A stretch of DNA of 6,208 nucleotides from Myxococcales bacterium (GTDB taxonomy: Bacteria > Myxococcota > Bradymonadia > UBA7976 > UBA1532). Location of the stretch: the NCBI GenBank assembly GCA_020430675.1, contig JAGQJJ010000261.1, positions 1 through 6,208 of the forward strand. Reading direction: 5' to 3'. The notes beneath the pieces are model-generated. The model searched no databases, was not told the DNA's origin, and saw only the letters and a list, made by a program, of their open reading frames with translations. Position numbers and translations under genes: made by a program. Below are positions 1 to 6,208 of this stretch, piece by piece; within the stretch, counting starts at the first letter, position 1; each line of letters begins with the position of its first letter.

Positions 1-3000
1 GGCGTGGTCGCCGATCCCGACGAGGTGCTCGGCGATGTGGATCGCACCAATAACGTCGCCTTCGGCCCCGCCACCCTCCAGGTGCGCAACCCGACCGACT
101 CGGGCGCCGATCTGGTGATCTGCGGGGTGACCATCCCCGCGTTTGCGGACCTGCCGGTCAACGCCCAGCCGACGGCGCAGCTCGATGATCAGCTCGCGGT
201 CGAGGTCTGCCTCGGCAATAACGGCAACGCCCCGGTGGCCTCGGCCCGGCACGCCATCTTCCTTAGCGCCGACGACACGCTCGACCCCGACGACCTGCGC
301 GTCGGCGAAGGCGGTGGCGTGGCGCTTGGGGCGGGCGATCGCGACATCTCGGAGGTGCTGATCGACCTGTCGGGCGACGTGACGCCCGGCGAGTACTACC
401 TGTTTGCGGTCGCCGACCCCGACGACGTGGTCGAGGAACAGCAGGAGGACAATAACGACCGCCGCTGGACCGACGCCTTCCGCGTGGTCGAGCCGGGCAT
501 GGTCGAGGGCGTCGATCTGGCCATCCGCCGCTTCGAGTTGGACGGCGAGCGCTATTTCTGGGGCCAGACGATGACCGGGCGGCTGGTGCTGACCAACCGC
601 GGCGACACCGACGTGCAGCGCTTCTTTGTGGTGCGCCTCAACGCCGAGCCCATCGACGGCGGCGCGGCGGTGCAGATCGGCGCGATCAACGTGCCCTCGC
701 TGGCCGCTGGCGCCGAAGAGACCTTCGAGGTCGCGGTGGGCATCAACCGGCGCCTCGACGCGGGCGATTACCGAATCGTGGCCGACGCCGACCCCACCAA
801 CGGCACCGAAGACGTCAACCGCGCCAACAACCGGCGCACCTTCAACACGATCATGGCGCTCGGCGGCGAGCCCGACGTCGACGCCTCGGTGCGCGCGGTC
901 ACCGCCGCGCCGCTGCGCGTACAGGCCGGCGCCGATCTGACGGTCGAAGCGCTGCTCGAGAACTATGGCGGCGATCCGACCGGCGGCCTCGAAGTCGCGG
1001 TCGTGCTCAGCGCCGACGCGCTCATCGACGCCAGCGATGTGGTGCTCGACCAGTTTGCGATCGACAGCCTCGACGGCCACGAAGAGCGCGCGCTGGCGCG
1101 CATGGTCGAGGTGCCGGTGGGCATCGACCAGCAGGTGCCGCAATGGCGCGTGGCGGTGGTCATCGACCCCGAGAACCGGCTGACCGGCGAGACCAGCGAA
1201 GACAATAACGTCTCGTTTGCGCCCGAGCCGGTGGTGGTCGAGGGCGCGATGGGCGGCTGCGGCGAGGATGAGTTCGAAGACAATGACACGCCACTGACCG
1301 CGGTCGATCTGGCGCCGGGCGCCTGGCCGGGGCTGGGCGGTTGCGATCAGGCCGACTGGTTCTCGGTGGCCGTGCCGGCGGGGCAGGTGCTCGACGTGGC
1401 GGTCGCTTTTGCCGAACGAACGGGGCGCGTCGACCTTGAGCTGGTCGATGGCGGGGTGAGCACGCCGGGCCAGGGGCTCGGCGGCACGCGCTCGGCGTTT
1501 GTGCCCGCCGGCAACGCCCGCCAGGTGCTCATCGGCCTGCGGCCCAGCGCGCGGCTGCAATACGATCTGGCGGTGGCGCTGACCCCGGCCGGCGACGGGC
1601 CCAACCTGCGCGCCCGCAGCGTGGTCGCCTCGCCGGCGCTGGTCGAGGCCGGCGCGCCGGTCGGGCTGGCGTTTGAAGTGGTCAACGTCGGCGGGGGCGA
1701 CGCGCCCGCGACGGAAGCGGGCGCCTATTTTGGCGACGGCCCGCGCGTGATGGGTGCACGGCGCCTGGGCAGCATCGAGACGCCGCCGGTCGCCGCCGGG
1801 GCGGCCGTGTCGGTGCAGGGCCGCATCAACGTGCCGGACGGCGTTGCCAACGGCACCTACGCGCTCGGCGTGCGGGTCGATGACACCGCGCAGGTCGCCG
1901 AGGGCAGCGAAGACGACAACGACGCCTTCACCAGCGTGCGCGTCGACGCCGATCAGGCCTGCGCGGCCGATGATTTCGAGCCCAACGCCAGCCCCTACGA
2001 GGACGGCGCGGTGCCCCTGGTCGCCGCGCTGCCGGCCGGCGTGCACGCCGACCTGGTGGCCTGCCACGGCGACGATGACTGGTACGCGGTGCAGGTCGCC
2101 GCCGGCCAGCGGTTGACGGTGATCGCCGACTTCGAGCACGCGCTGGGCGATCTGGAGCTGGCCCTGTACGCGCCCGACGGTGAGACGGTCATCGCTGACA
2201 GCACTACGTTGCAGAACCGCGAGCAGGTCGAGCTGCTGCGCGCCGGGCAGGCCGGTGCCTATCTGGTTCGCATATACCTCGCGCCCGGAGATATCGCCCG
2301 CGGCAATACCTACGCCCTCACGGTGCGGCTCGAAGAGGCCGCCGCCTGCCCCGACGACCCCTTCGAGCCCAATGGCAGCGCCGAACAGGCGGCCCTTCTG
2401 CCCGACGGCGTGCACGATCTGCGGCTCTGCCCCGGCGACGAAGACTGGTTCCGGTTTGCGGTGCCAGCGGGCAATACGGTCAGCTTCCAGGTCGCCTCGG
2501 GCGCCGCGGGCGTGCAGATCGCGCTCTTCGATCCCGATGGGCAGCTCATCGAAGAGGACGACCGCCGCATCTCGCACCAGGCCGTGCGCAACGGCACGTA
2601 CCGGCTGCGGGCGCGGGTCATGGCCAACGTCGACGTGGTCTACGAGCTGCGCATCTCGGGCGTCAGCGGCGTCGATCTGATGATCAGCGACGTGCAGCTC
2701 ACCCGCTTCGCCGCCGAATCGGGCGCCGATCTGCGGGCGCGCACCGTTTTGCAGAACCGCCGGGGCGATGCGGCCAACGACGTGCTCGTGCGCTTCCTGC
2801 TCTCATCGGACGGGGTCGCCGATCTGGGCGACATGGTGCTGGGCGAGCGCCGCGTGGCCGCGATCGAAGGCGCGGGCACCGTCGAGTTCGACCAGCGCCT
2901 GACCCTGCCGGCCAACGCGCCACCCGGTGATGCGTTTGTGCTGGCGATCGCCGATCCCGATCGCGCCATCCCCGACGTGCGGCCGAGCAACAACCTGCTC

Positions 3001-3378
3001 TCGACGCCGTTCACCGTGCTGGCGGCGTGCATGGATGATGACGCATTCGAAAACGAGAGCCGCCAGACCGCGACGCCGCTGGAGCCGGGGCTGGGCGTGC
3101 TCAACGACGGGGTCATCTGCCCGTTCACCCGCGACTGGTACAGCCTGTTTGTCGCGCGTCCCGGCCGCGTGCGCATCACCCTGGCGTTCGACAACGCGCT
3201 GGGCGACCTCGACCTGCGCGTTGAACGCGCTGACGGCACGGTGTTTGGCGTCAGCGAGACCGAGGCCGACACCGAGGTGGTCGACGGCGTGCTCGGGGCC
3301 GCGGGCACGCTGTACATCCGTGTCGACGGCTTCGACGACGCGCGCAATGATTATGAACTGAGCTGGACCTTGCCGTGA
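1..3378 (+). CDS. Large exported CARDB/PPC multidomain protein, 5' end outside the window
   Basis: The frame is open from the first base and begins inside a domain, so the true start lies upstream. The GTG at 4 is not a credible start. CARDB modules (cell-adhesion-related beta-sandwiches) are visible as a tail at 1-90 and as near-complete units at about 106-495, 508-864, 871-1245, 1600-1950 and 2668-3027. Most end in the family hallmark DP..v.E...NN, for example DPDDVVEEQQEDNN. PPC modules (pre-peptidase C-terminal beta-sandwiches) lie at about 1258-1587, 1959-2340, 2347-2664 and 3028-3375. They open with C..D.FE.N and continue with C...DW[FY]...V..G. No catalytic domain is present in this part. 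All ten cysteines can be paired, which fits an exported protein; the signal peptide would be upstream. The protein ends directly after the last PPC, with no C-terminal anchor such as MYXO-CTERM. Adhesion or surface/matrix function is inferred from the domains. A protease or other enzymatic domain could exist upstream. Confidence 0.95.
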   Translation, partial: GVVADPDEVLGDVDRTNNVAFGPATLQVRNPTDSGADLVICGVTIPAFADLPVNAQPTAQLDDQLAVEVCLGNNGNAPVASARHAIFLSADDTLDPDDLRVGEGGGVALGAGDRDISEVLIDLSGDVTPGEYYLFAVADPDDVVEEQQEDNNDRRWTDAFRVVEPGMVEGVDLAIRRFELDGERYFWGQTMTGRLVLTNRGDTDVQRFFVVRLNAEPIDGGAAVQIGAINVPSLAAGAEETFEVAVGINRRLDAGDYRIVADADPTNGTEDVNRANNRRTFNTIMALGGEPDVDASVRAVTAAPLRVQAGADLTVEALLENYGGDPTGGLEVAVVLSADALIDASDVVLDQFAIDSLDGHEERALARMVEVPVGIDQQVPQWRVAVVIDPENRLTGETSEDNNVSFAPEPVVVEGAMGGCGEDEFEDNDTPLTAVDLAPGAWPGLGGCDQADWFSVAVPAGQVLDVAVAFAERTGRVDLELVDGGVSTPGQGLGGTRSAFVPAGNARQVLIGLRPSARLQYDLAVALTPAGDGPNLRARSVVASPALVEAGAPVGLAFEVVNVGGGDAPATEAGAYFGDGPRVMGARRLGSIETPPVAAGAAVSVQGRINVPDGVANGTYALGVRVDDTAQVAEGSEDDNDAFTSVRVDADQACAADDFEPNASPYEDGAVPLVAALPAGVHADLVACHGDDDWYAVQVAAGQRLTVIADFEHALGDLELALYAPDGETVIADSTTLQNREQVELLRAGQAGAYLVRIYLAPGDIARGNTYALTVRLEEAAACPDDPFEPNGSAEQAALLPDGVHDLRLCPGDEDWFRFAVPAGNTVSFQVASGAAGVQIALFDPDGQLIEEDDRRISHQAVRNGTYRLRARVMANVDVVYELRISGVSGVDLMISDVQLTRFAAESGADLRARTVLQNRRGDAANDVLVRFLLSSDGVADLGDMVLGERRVAAIEGAGTVEFDQRLTLPANAPPGDAFVLAIADPDRAIPDVRPSNNLLSTPFTVLAACMDDDAFENESRQTATPLEPGLGVLNDGVICPFTRDWYSLFVARPGRVRITLAFDNALGDLDLRVERADGTVFGVSETEADTEVVDGVLGAAGTLYIRVDGFDDARNDYELSWTLP
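3375..3378 (+). promoter_or_regulatory. GTGA stop/start overlap (translational coupling)
   Basis: The TGA stop of the CARDB/PPC gene (3376-3378) overlaps the GTG start (3375-3377) of the metallophosphoesterase gene. No strong Shine-Dalgarno sequence is visible just upstream; the closest is a weak gagctgga about ten bases away. Reinitiation by ribosomes finishing the first gene is therefore the likely mode of translation. This is inferred from the layout. Confidence 0.75.
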
Positions 3379-4283
3379 CCGTTCGCATCGCCCATTTCTC
3401 CGACACCCATGTCCTCTCACTGCAAGGCGTCGGCCCGCGGCGCTTCCTCAACAAGCGGTGGACGGGCGCGCTCAATCTGGCCCTCAACCGCGCGCGGCAT
3501 TATCGGGTCGAGGTCTTCGAGCAGCTCTTGCAGACCATCGCCGAGCTCGAACCCGACCACGCGATCTGCACCGGCGATCTGGTCAACCTGGCCCTCGAAC
3601 CCGAGTTCGAGAAGGTCGCCGCGCTGCTCGCCGAGGTCTTTGCGCCCGACGCCTTGACGCTGGTGCCCGGCAATCACGACGCCTATGTCAAAGAGGCCTG
3701 GGACGGCCGCCTGTTCGAGCGCCACTTCGGCGCATGGATGCCGCATGATCTGGAGATCGGCGCCGATGGGCCCTTCCCGGTGACGCGCATGCTCGAGGGG
3801 GTCGCCATCGTGGGCCTCAGCTCGGCCATCCCGACGCCGGTCTTCCTGGCCAACGGGCAGGTCGGCACGAGCCAGGTGGCGGCCATGCGCGTGGCCCTGC
3901 GGCACCCCGAAGCGCGCGGGCGCTTCCGCCTGCTGATGCTGCACCATCCGCTGCTGCGCGAGCCGACGCGGCGCCTCGAAGCCATGCGGCGCCTCGACGA
4001 CGCCGAAGCGGTCATCGCCGGCATTCACGAATGCGGCGACGCCGCGCCCGGGCTGGTCGTGCACGGGCACAACCACGCCTTCAAGGTGCAGCGCGTGCCG
4101 CAGACCGACATCCCGCTGGTGCAGGTCGCCAGCGCCAGCCGCGCCGGCAACCACGGCCGCGCCGAGTTCAACGTCTATGTGATCGATGAGGGCAGGTTGA
4201 CGGCCATCGAGCGGCACATCCACGCGCCCGATGAGGGCCGTTTCGTGCGCTGCGACGTCGGCGGCGAACCGCTGGCCGCATGA
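3375..4283 (+). CDS. Calcineurin-like metallophosphoesterase (CpdA-type)
   Basis: This is a 302-residue cytosolic hydrolase of the calcineurin-like metallophosphoesterase superfamily, which cleaves phosphoester bonds with a two-metal centre. All five family motifs are present: SDTH (D10, H12), GD (D68), GNHD (N100, H101, D102), LHH (H190, H191) and GHNH (H232, H234). The GTG start is chosen because motif I begins only a few residues later and no better start exists in frame. There is no signal peptide or membrane segment. The overall pattern resembles class III cyclic-nucleotide phosphodiesterases (CpdA, COG1409). The basic stretch RRFLNKRWTGALNL after motif I also recalls CpdA-like proteins annotated only as metallophosphoesterase in myxobacteria, and an LpxG-like lipid A precursor hydrolase is a possible alternative. 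The substrate cannot be read from sequence. The gene overlaps both neighbours by four bases, so it is probably made together with the large exported protein and the small anchored protein. Confidence 0.95.
   Translation: MTVRIAHFSDTHVLSLQGVGPRRFLNKRWTGALNLALNRARHYRVEVFEQLLQTIAELEPDHAICTGDLVNLALEPEFEKVAALLAEVFAPDALTLVPGNHDAYVKEAWDGRLFERHFGAWMPHDLEIGADGPFPVTRMLEGVAIVGLSSAIPTPVFLANGQVGTSQVAAMRVALRHPEARGRFRLLMLHHPLLREPTRRLEAMRRLDDAEAVIAGIHECGDAAPGLVVHGHNHAFKVQRVPQTDIPLVQVASASRAGNHGRAEFNVYVIDEGRLTAIERHIHAPDEGRFVRCDVGGEPLAA
4280..4283 (+). promoter_or_regulatory. ATGA stop/start overlap (translational coupling)
   Basis: The ATG of the small membrane-protein gene (4280-4282) overlaps the TGA of the metallophosphoesterase gene (4281-4283). 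The upstream sequence offers only a weak purine patch (ggcggcgaa), so coupled translation is likely. This second 4-base overlap supports a single three-gene operon. Confidence 0.75.
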
Positions 4284-4609
4284 ACCGCGCCCTGCGCTAC
4301 GCGGCCATCGCCTGTGCCGCGCTGGCCTTCGTACAGGCGGTGCGCCTCTGGAGCGACGCCAAATGCGAGGTGACGCTGACCTACCGCGCGCCGGTCGGCG
4401 AGCTGACGGTGACGTTGCTCGATGAAGAGGGCGAGCGGCTGCGCCGCACGGTCTTCGGCGGCGCCGACCGCTCGCATATCGTGCCGCTGCCGCCCGGCAG
4501 CTACATCGCCGAGCTCTCAATGCCCGCGCAGGACGCCGTGCGGCGCCGCTTTCAAGTGCGCGAGACGGGCGCCATCGAGCTGAGCTGGTGGAAGGCGCCC
4601 GGCGGATAG
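4280..4609 (+). CDS. Small membrane-anchored protein with beta-rich domain, function unknown
   Basis: I do not recognise this 109-residue protein. The N-terminus has basic residues (R3, R6) followed by a hydrophobic stretch at about residues 7-24, which fits an uncleaved signal anchor or a signal peptide with a possible cut after FVQA (residue 20). Residues 30-103 read as alternating beta strands: VTLTY, GELTVTLLDEEG, RRTVF, HIVPLPPGSYIAEL, RRRFQV and AIELSW. The PPGSYIAEL turn resembles small beta-sandwich folds of the carboxypeptidase-regulatory or PEGA type, but this is only a likeness. There is one cysteine inside the hydrophobic segment and one just after it (C29). It is probably real because the ATG overlaps the preceding stop, its third-position G/C bias matches its neighbours, and its layout makes sense as an exported domain. 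A periplasmic or outer-face partner role for the operon is speculation. Confidence 0.72.
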   Translation: MNRALRYAAIACAALAFVQAVRLWSDAKCEVTLTYRAPVGELTVTLLDEEGERLRRTVFGGADRSHIVPLPPGSYIAELSMPAQDAVRRRFQVRETGAIELSWWKAPGG

Positions 4610-4622
4610 CTCGGCGCCGCGC
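4610..4622. other. 13-base convergent intergenic gap
   Basis: This is the only sequence separating the stop of the small membrane-protein gene from the stop of the GNAT-VOC gene on the other strand. It contains the 8-base palindrome CGGCGCCG (4612-4619) but no stem long enough, and no T-run on either strand, to call an intrinsic terminator. The two transcripts probably overlap at their 3' ends or end by another mechanism. Confidence 0.7.
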
Positions 4623-5423
4623 TCAGCCGGCGGGCCAGAGCGCAAACGCCGCGCCGGCGGGGTCGCGCACGATGGCGTAGGGCCGCTGCTCACCCGGCCG
4701 TGCCAGAATCTCACCGCCCATCTTCTCGGCCGCCGCGACCGCGGCGTCGACGTCTTCGACGCGGATGTACAGCATCCAGGTCGACGGCAGGTAGGCGTTG
4801 GGCCCGCGGGCATGGCAGATGCCACCCACCGTGTGGCCCGCCGCGGTCTTCATGACATAGTCATCGTAGTCGCCCATCGACAGCGGCTCGGCCTTCCAGC
4901 CGGCGACCGCGCAGTAGAAATCGCGCACGCCCTCGGCGTCGGCGACGGTCAGATCGTGCCAGCCGATGGTGCCCGGTCCGTCCTCGGCCGGGGGGGCCGA
5001 GCGCGCGCCGGCCAGCCGCATGAGCCGCCCGTCTTCGGTGGCCGAGAAGCCGCGCGAGACGAGCCAGGCGGTGACTTTCGCCGCGTGCGGATGGGTGGGC
5101 CGCACGATGTTGTAGATGTAGTTGAGCCCACGCGAAGCCGCCTCGGCGGCCAGATGATCGAGGGCAAACGTGCCCACGCCCTTGCCGCGGTACTCAGGGT
5201 CGGCCGCGAGCAGAATCTCGGCGTCGCCCCAGACGGCGTCAAGCCAGCCATAGCCGACGACCGTGCCGTCGTTCTCGACGCGCCACCACTCACCGGGCAG
5301 CGTCGCGCCGACCGCGCTCTGGGCGTAGCGGCTGTCAAAGACCCCCGCGCCGGCCCGTCCGATGATGCGTTGTTTGTTGTCATCCCAGCGAGCGACGTGC
5401 TCGCGTACCCAATCGTAAGCCAC
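4623..5423 (-). CDS. GNAT acetyltransferase - VOC (glyoxalase-like) fusion protein
   Basis: This is a 266-residue cytosolic two-domain protein. Residues about 45-137 form a GNAT N-acetyltransferase domain. The acetyl-CoA pyrophosphate loop is R79-G-K-G-V-G84, preceded by the strand AEILLAADPEY and followed by the helix FALDHLAAEAASRGL and the late motif AAKVTAWLVSRGF. A short Pro/Ala linker (about 141-150) leads to a VOC domain at about 152-264. It shows GWHDLTV...FYCAVAGW, then WMLYIRVEDVDAAV...MGGEIL, then VRDPAGAAFALWP. This pattern is typical of VOC proteins of the CFP30B/27-kDa-antigen type. H156 is at the usual first metal position, but other ligands are not obvious, so binding rather than catalysis is possible. 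The GTG start at 5423 is chosen over an in-frame start at 5477 because AAGGAGG lies five bases before it. A resistance or metabolite-modification role would be inference; neither substrate is known. Confidence 0.92.
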   Translation of the reverse strand: MAYDWVREHVARWDDNKQRIIGRAGAGVFDSRYAQSAVGATLPGEWWRVENDGTVVGYGWLDAVWGDAEILLAADPEYRGKGVGTFALDHLAAEAASRGLNYIYNIVRPTHPHAAKVTAWLVSRGFSATEDGRLMRLAGARSAPPAEDGPGTIGWHDLTVADAEGVRDFYCAVAGWKAEPLSMGDYDDYVMKTAAGHTVGGICHARGPNAYLPSTWMLYIRVEDVDAAVAAAEKMGGEILARPGEQRPYAIVRDPAGAAFALWPAG

Positions 5424-5496
5424 AGGCGCCTCCTTGCCTCCGCGGCGCAACGTGACACCGCTCGGGCGGCGCGTCAACGGCCGCGCGGTGGCTCGA
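5424..5496 (-). other. 73-base leader between hydrolase and GNAT-VOC genes
   Basis: Apart from the Shine-Dalgarno sequence this gap holds little. There is a TTGACG hexamer (5477-5472) with only a poor -10 candidate (CACGTT, 5454-5449) at 17-base spacing. There is also a 6-base inverted pair CACCGC/GCGGTG with a long loop and no following T-run. Neither a promoter nor a terminator can be supported, so co-transcription with the hydrolase gene is the simplest reading. Confidence 0.5.
5429..5435 (-). promoter_or_regulatory. Strong Shine-Dalgarno AAGGAGG for the GNAT-VOC gene
   Basis: On the minus strand AAGGAGG is followed by five bases and then GTG (5423-5421). This near-perfect anti-16S match decides the start codon and shows that the gene is translated independently of the hydrolase upstream. 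A second GGAGG lies just before it (5441-5437) and may be chance. Confidence 0.85.
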
Positions 5497-6208
5497 TCAA
5501 GGCAGCGGCGGGGTGTCGAGCATGCGGTAGGGATCGTCGATGACCGCTGCGCCGCCGTTGAGCCAGTCCATGATGAACACGCGCATCTGCGTCTGCGCTT
5601 CGATCGACAGCGGCGTATTGGTGTGCTCGGCGGGCTGCAGACGACCGCCGTCGGTCACCCGATCGAGCTGGAAGAAGCCCGCCGTGACCGTGCCTTCGGC
5701 GAGGTTCTCCTTCACCGGCGGGTCGACCACCGGCAGCAGGTCGACCGACTCGACCACCGGGCTGACGTGCACCGCGCCCAGCGCCCGGGCCAACGCGCGA
5801 CCCGTCGACGGCGGCACCACATCGTCGTAGGCCGCGACCGCCACCAGCAGATTCGGCGGGCCGGCTGACGGCGCGAGCCGCTCGCCCAGCACAAACGGGG
5901 CAAACGTCGCCGGATCGGCGGGGTCGATCAGCGCCTGCACGACCGGCAGCAGTCGATCAAACTCTTCCTCGCCGCCGATCAGGTTGATCAGCACCGGCCG
6001 AAAGGCGTCGACCGCCGAGTTGTCGGTGATGAACGTGGTCAGGTGGCCGCCGGGCACCGAGAGGATGGCCATGTCGATCTCGCCATCGAGCGCGATCAAG
6101 CCCGGTCCGAGCAGGCCGCCCAGGCTGACGCCGTAGTAAAAGAGGTGCCCGACGTCGACATCGGGCGCGCCATCGCCATCGATATCGGGCGCGGCACGCA
6201 GCAGCGCC
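5497..6208 (-). CDS. Alpha/beta-hydrolase (lipase/esterase-like), N-terminus outside the window
   Basis: The frame stays open to the right edge. The TTG at 6099 is not the start, because the codons upstream of it encode the catalytic core. The strand HLFYYGVSLGG (about 6147-6115) is a classic nucleophile elbow with serine at 6126-6124. An aspartate pair in AAYDDVVPP (D codons 5826-5821) about 100 residues later fits the acid position. The histidine in PAEHTNTPL (codon 5625-5623) fits the third triad residue. Just before the elbow is DIDGDGAPDVD (about 6186-6154), a calcium-loop-like D.DGDG..D motif. I recall similar motifs ahead of the elbow in large secreted bacterial lipases. The visible C-terminal part is 236 residues and ends with a helix-like MDWLNGG and a short proline-rich tail. 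It is probably a secreted or cell-surface esterase/lipase. The substrate is unknown and the signal peptide would lie outside the window. Confidence 0.88.
   Translation of the reverse strand, partial: ALLRAAPDIDGDGAPDVDVGHLFYYGVSLGGLLGPGLIALDGEIDMAILSVPGGHLTTFITDNSAVDAFRPVLINLIGGEEEFDRLLPVVQALIDPADPATFAPFVLGERLAPSAGPPNLLVAVAAYDDVVPPSTGRALARALGAVHVSPVVESVDLLPVVDPPVKENLAEGTVTAGFFQLDRVTDGGRLQPAEHTNTPLSIEAQTQMRVFIMDWLNGGAAVIDDPYRMLDTPPLP

Noticed and set aside
4..6. GTG at position 4 as start of the CARDB/PPC protein
   Set aside because: The sequence from here is the conserved tail of a CARDB domain (VVADPDEV...TNN), so the gene must begin upstream.
100..2733. Exact 15-base repeat TCGGGCGCCGATCTG at 100-114 and 2719-2733
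   Set aside because: Both copies encode SGADL with the favoured codons and sit at non-equivalent places in CARDB modules. Codon bias and recurring sequence explain it without recombination.
2640..3420. Two long minus-strand open frames (about 2640-3347 and 2803-3420) opposite the last CARDB/PPC modules
   Set aside because: They overlap clear CARDB and PPC domains and have low-complexity Ser/Arg/Ala composition, as expected of shadow frames in GC-rich DNA.
4304..4315. Possible lipobox (A-I-A-C) in the small membrane protein
   Set aside because: The -3 position is Ala rather than Leu/Val/Ile, and the hydrophobic stretch before the Cys is too short for a lipoprotein signal.
3417..4520. Long open frame on the minus strand (367 codons) opposite the phosphoesterase and small-protein genes
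   Set aside because: It is an antisense shadow of GC-rich codons. The product is rich in Arg, Ala, Gly and His with no recognisable motif, and the plus-strand gene has all five metallophosphoesterase motifs.
5424..5477. Longer start at 5477 for the GNAT-VOC protein
   Set aside because: The extra 18 residues are basic and unconserved-looking, and they would place the strong AAGGAGG inside the gene rather than five bases before the GTG at 5423.
5449..5477. Promoter TTGACG-17-CACGTT on the minus strand before the GNAT-VOC gene
   Set aside because: The -10 hexamer matches the consensus at only two positions, so it is likely chance in GC-rich DNA.
4812..5543. Plus-strand open frame of 243 codons opposite the GNAT-VOC gene
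   Set aside because: It is Arg/Ala/Gly-rich with no motif, while the minus strand encodes two recognisable domains and a perfect ribosome binding site.
6097..6099. TTG at 6099 as start of the hydrolase
   Set aside because: Starting here would remove the nucleophile elbow GVSLGG, which lies in the same open frame just upstream.

Overview
The window is a GC-rich, almost fully coding stretch with five protein genes. No RNA genes, mobile elements or CRISPR arrays are visible. The strong G/C preference at third codon positions, the GTG starts and a large exported protein built from CARDB and PPC (pre-peptidase C-terminal) domains all suggest a Gram-negative bacterium of the old deltaproteobacterial group, such as Myxococcota or Bradymonadales-like lineages. 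That placement is inferred from protein style only; no marker gene is present.

Left part, plus strand (1-4609): three genes are packed head to tail with 4-base stop/start overlaps (GTGA at 3375-3378, ATGA at 4280-4283), so they very likely form one translationally coupled operon. The first is the 3' portion of a very large, acidic multidomain protein. It shows six CARDB modules (the first only as a tail) and four PPC modules, and all ten of its cysteines look pairable. The second is a complete cytoplasmic calcineurin-like metallophosphoesterase with all five metal-binding motifs. The third is a 109-residue protein with one N-terminal hydrophobic segment and a small beta-rich domain that I do not recognise.

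Right part, minus strand (4623-6208): two genes read towards the first group and meet it tail to tail across 13 bases. Transcribed first is an alpha/beta-hydrolase that runs off the right edge. It has a visible nucleophile elbow (GVSLGG), an aspartate and a histidine in triad order, and a calcium-loop-like motif just before the elbow. A 73-base gap follows, then a fusion of a GNAT acetyltransferase domain with a VOC (glyoxalase-like) domain, whose start is fixed by a strong Shine-Dalgarno sequence.

Nothing here amounts to a clearly new defence or mobile system. The points most worth following up are the coupling of a giant exported adhesin-like protein to a cytosolic phosphoesterase and a small anchored protein, the paired cysteines of the PPC modules, and the GNAT-VOC fusion.
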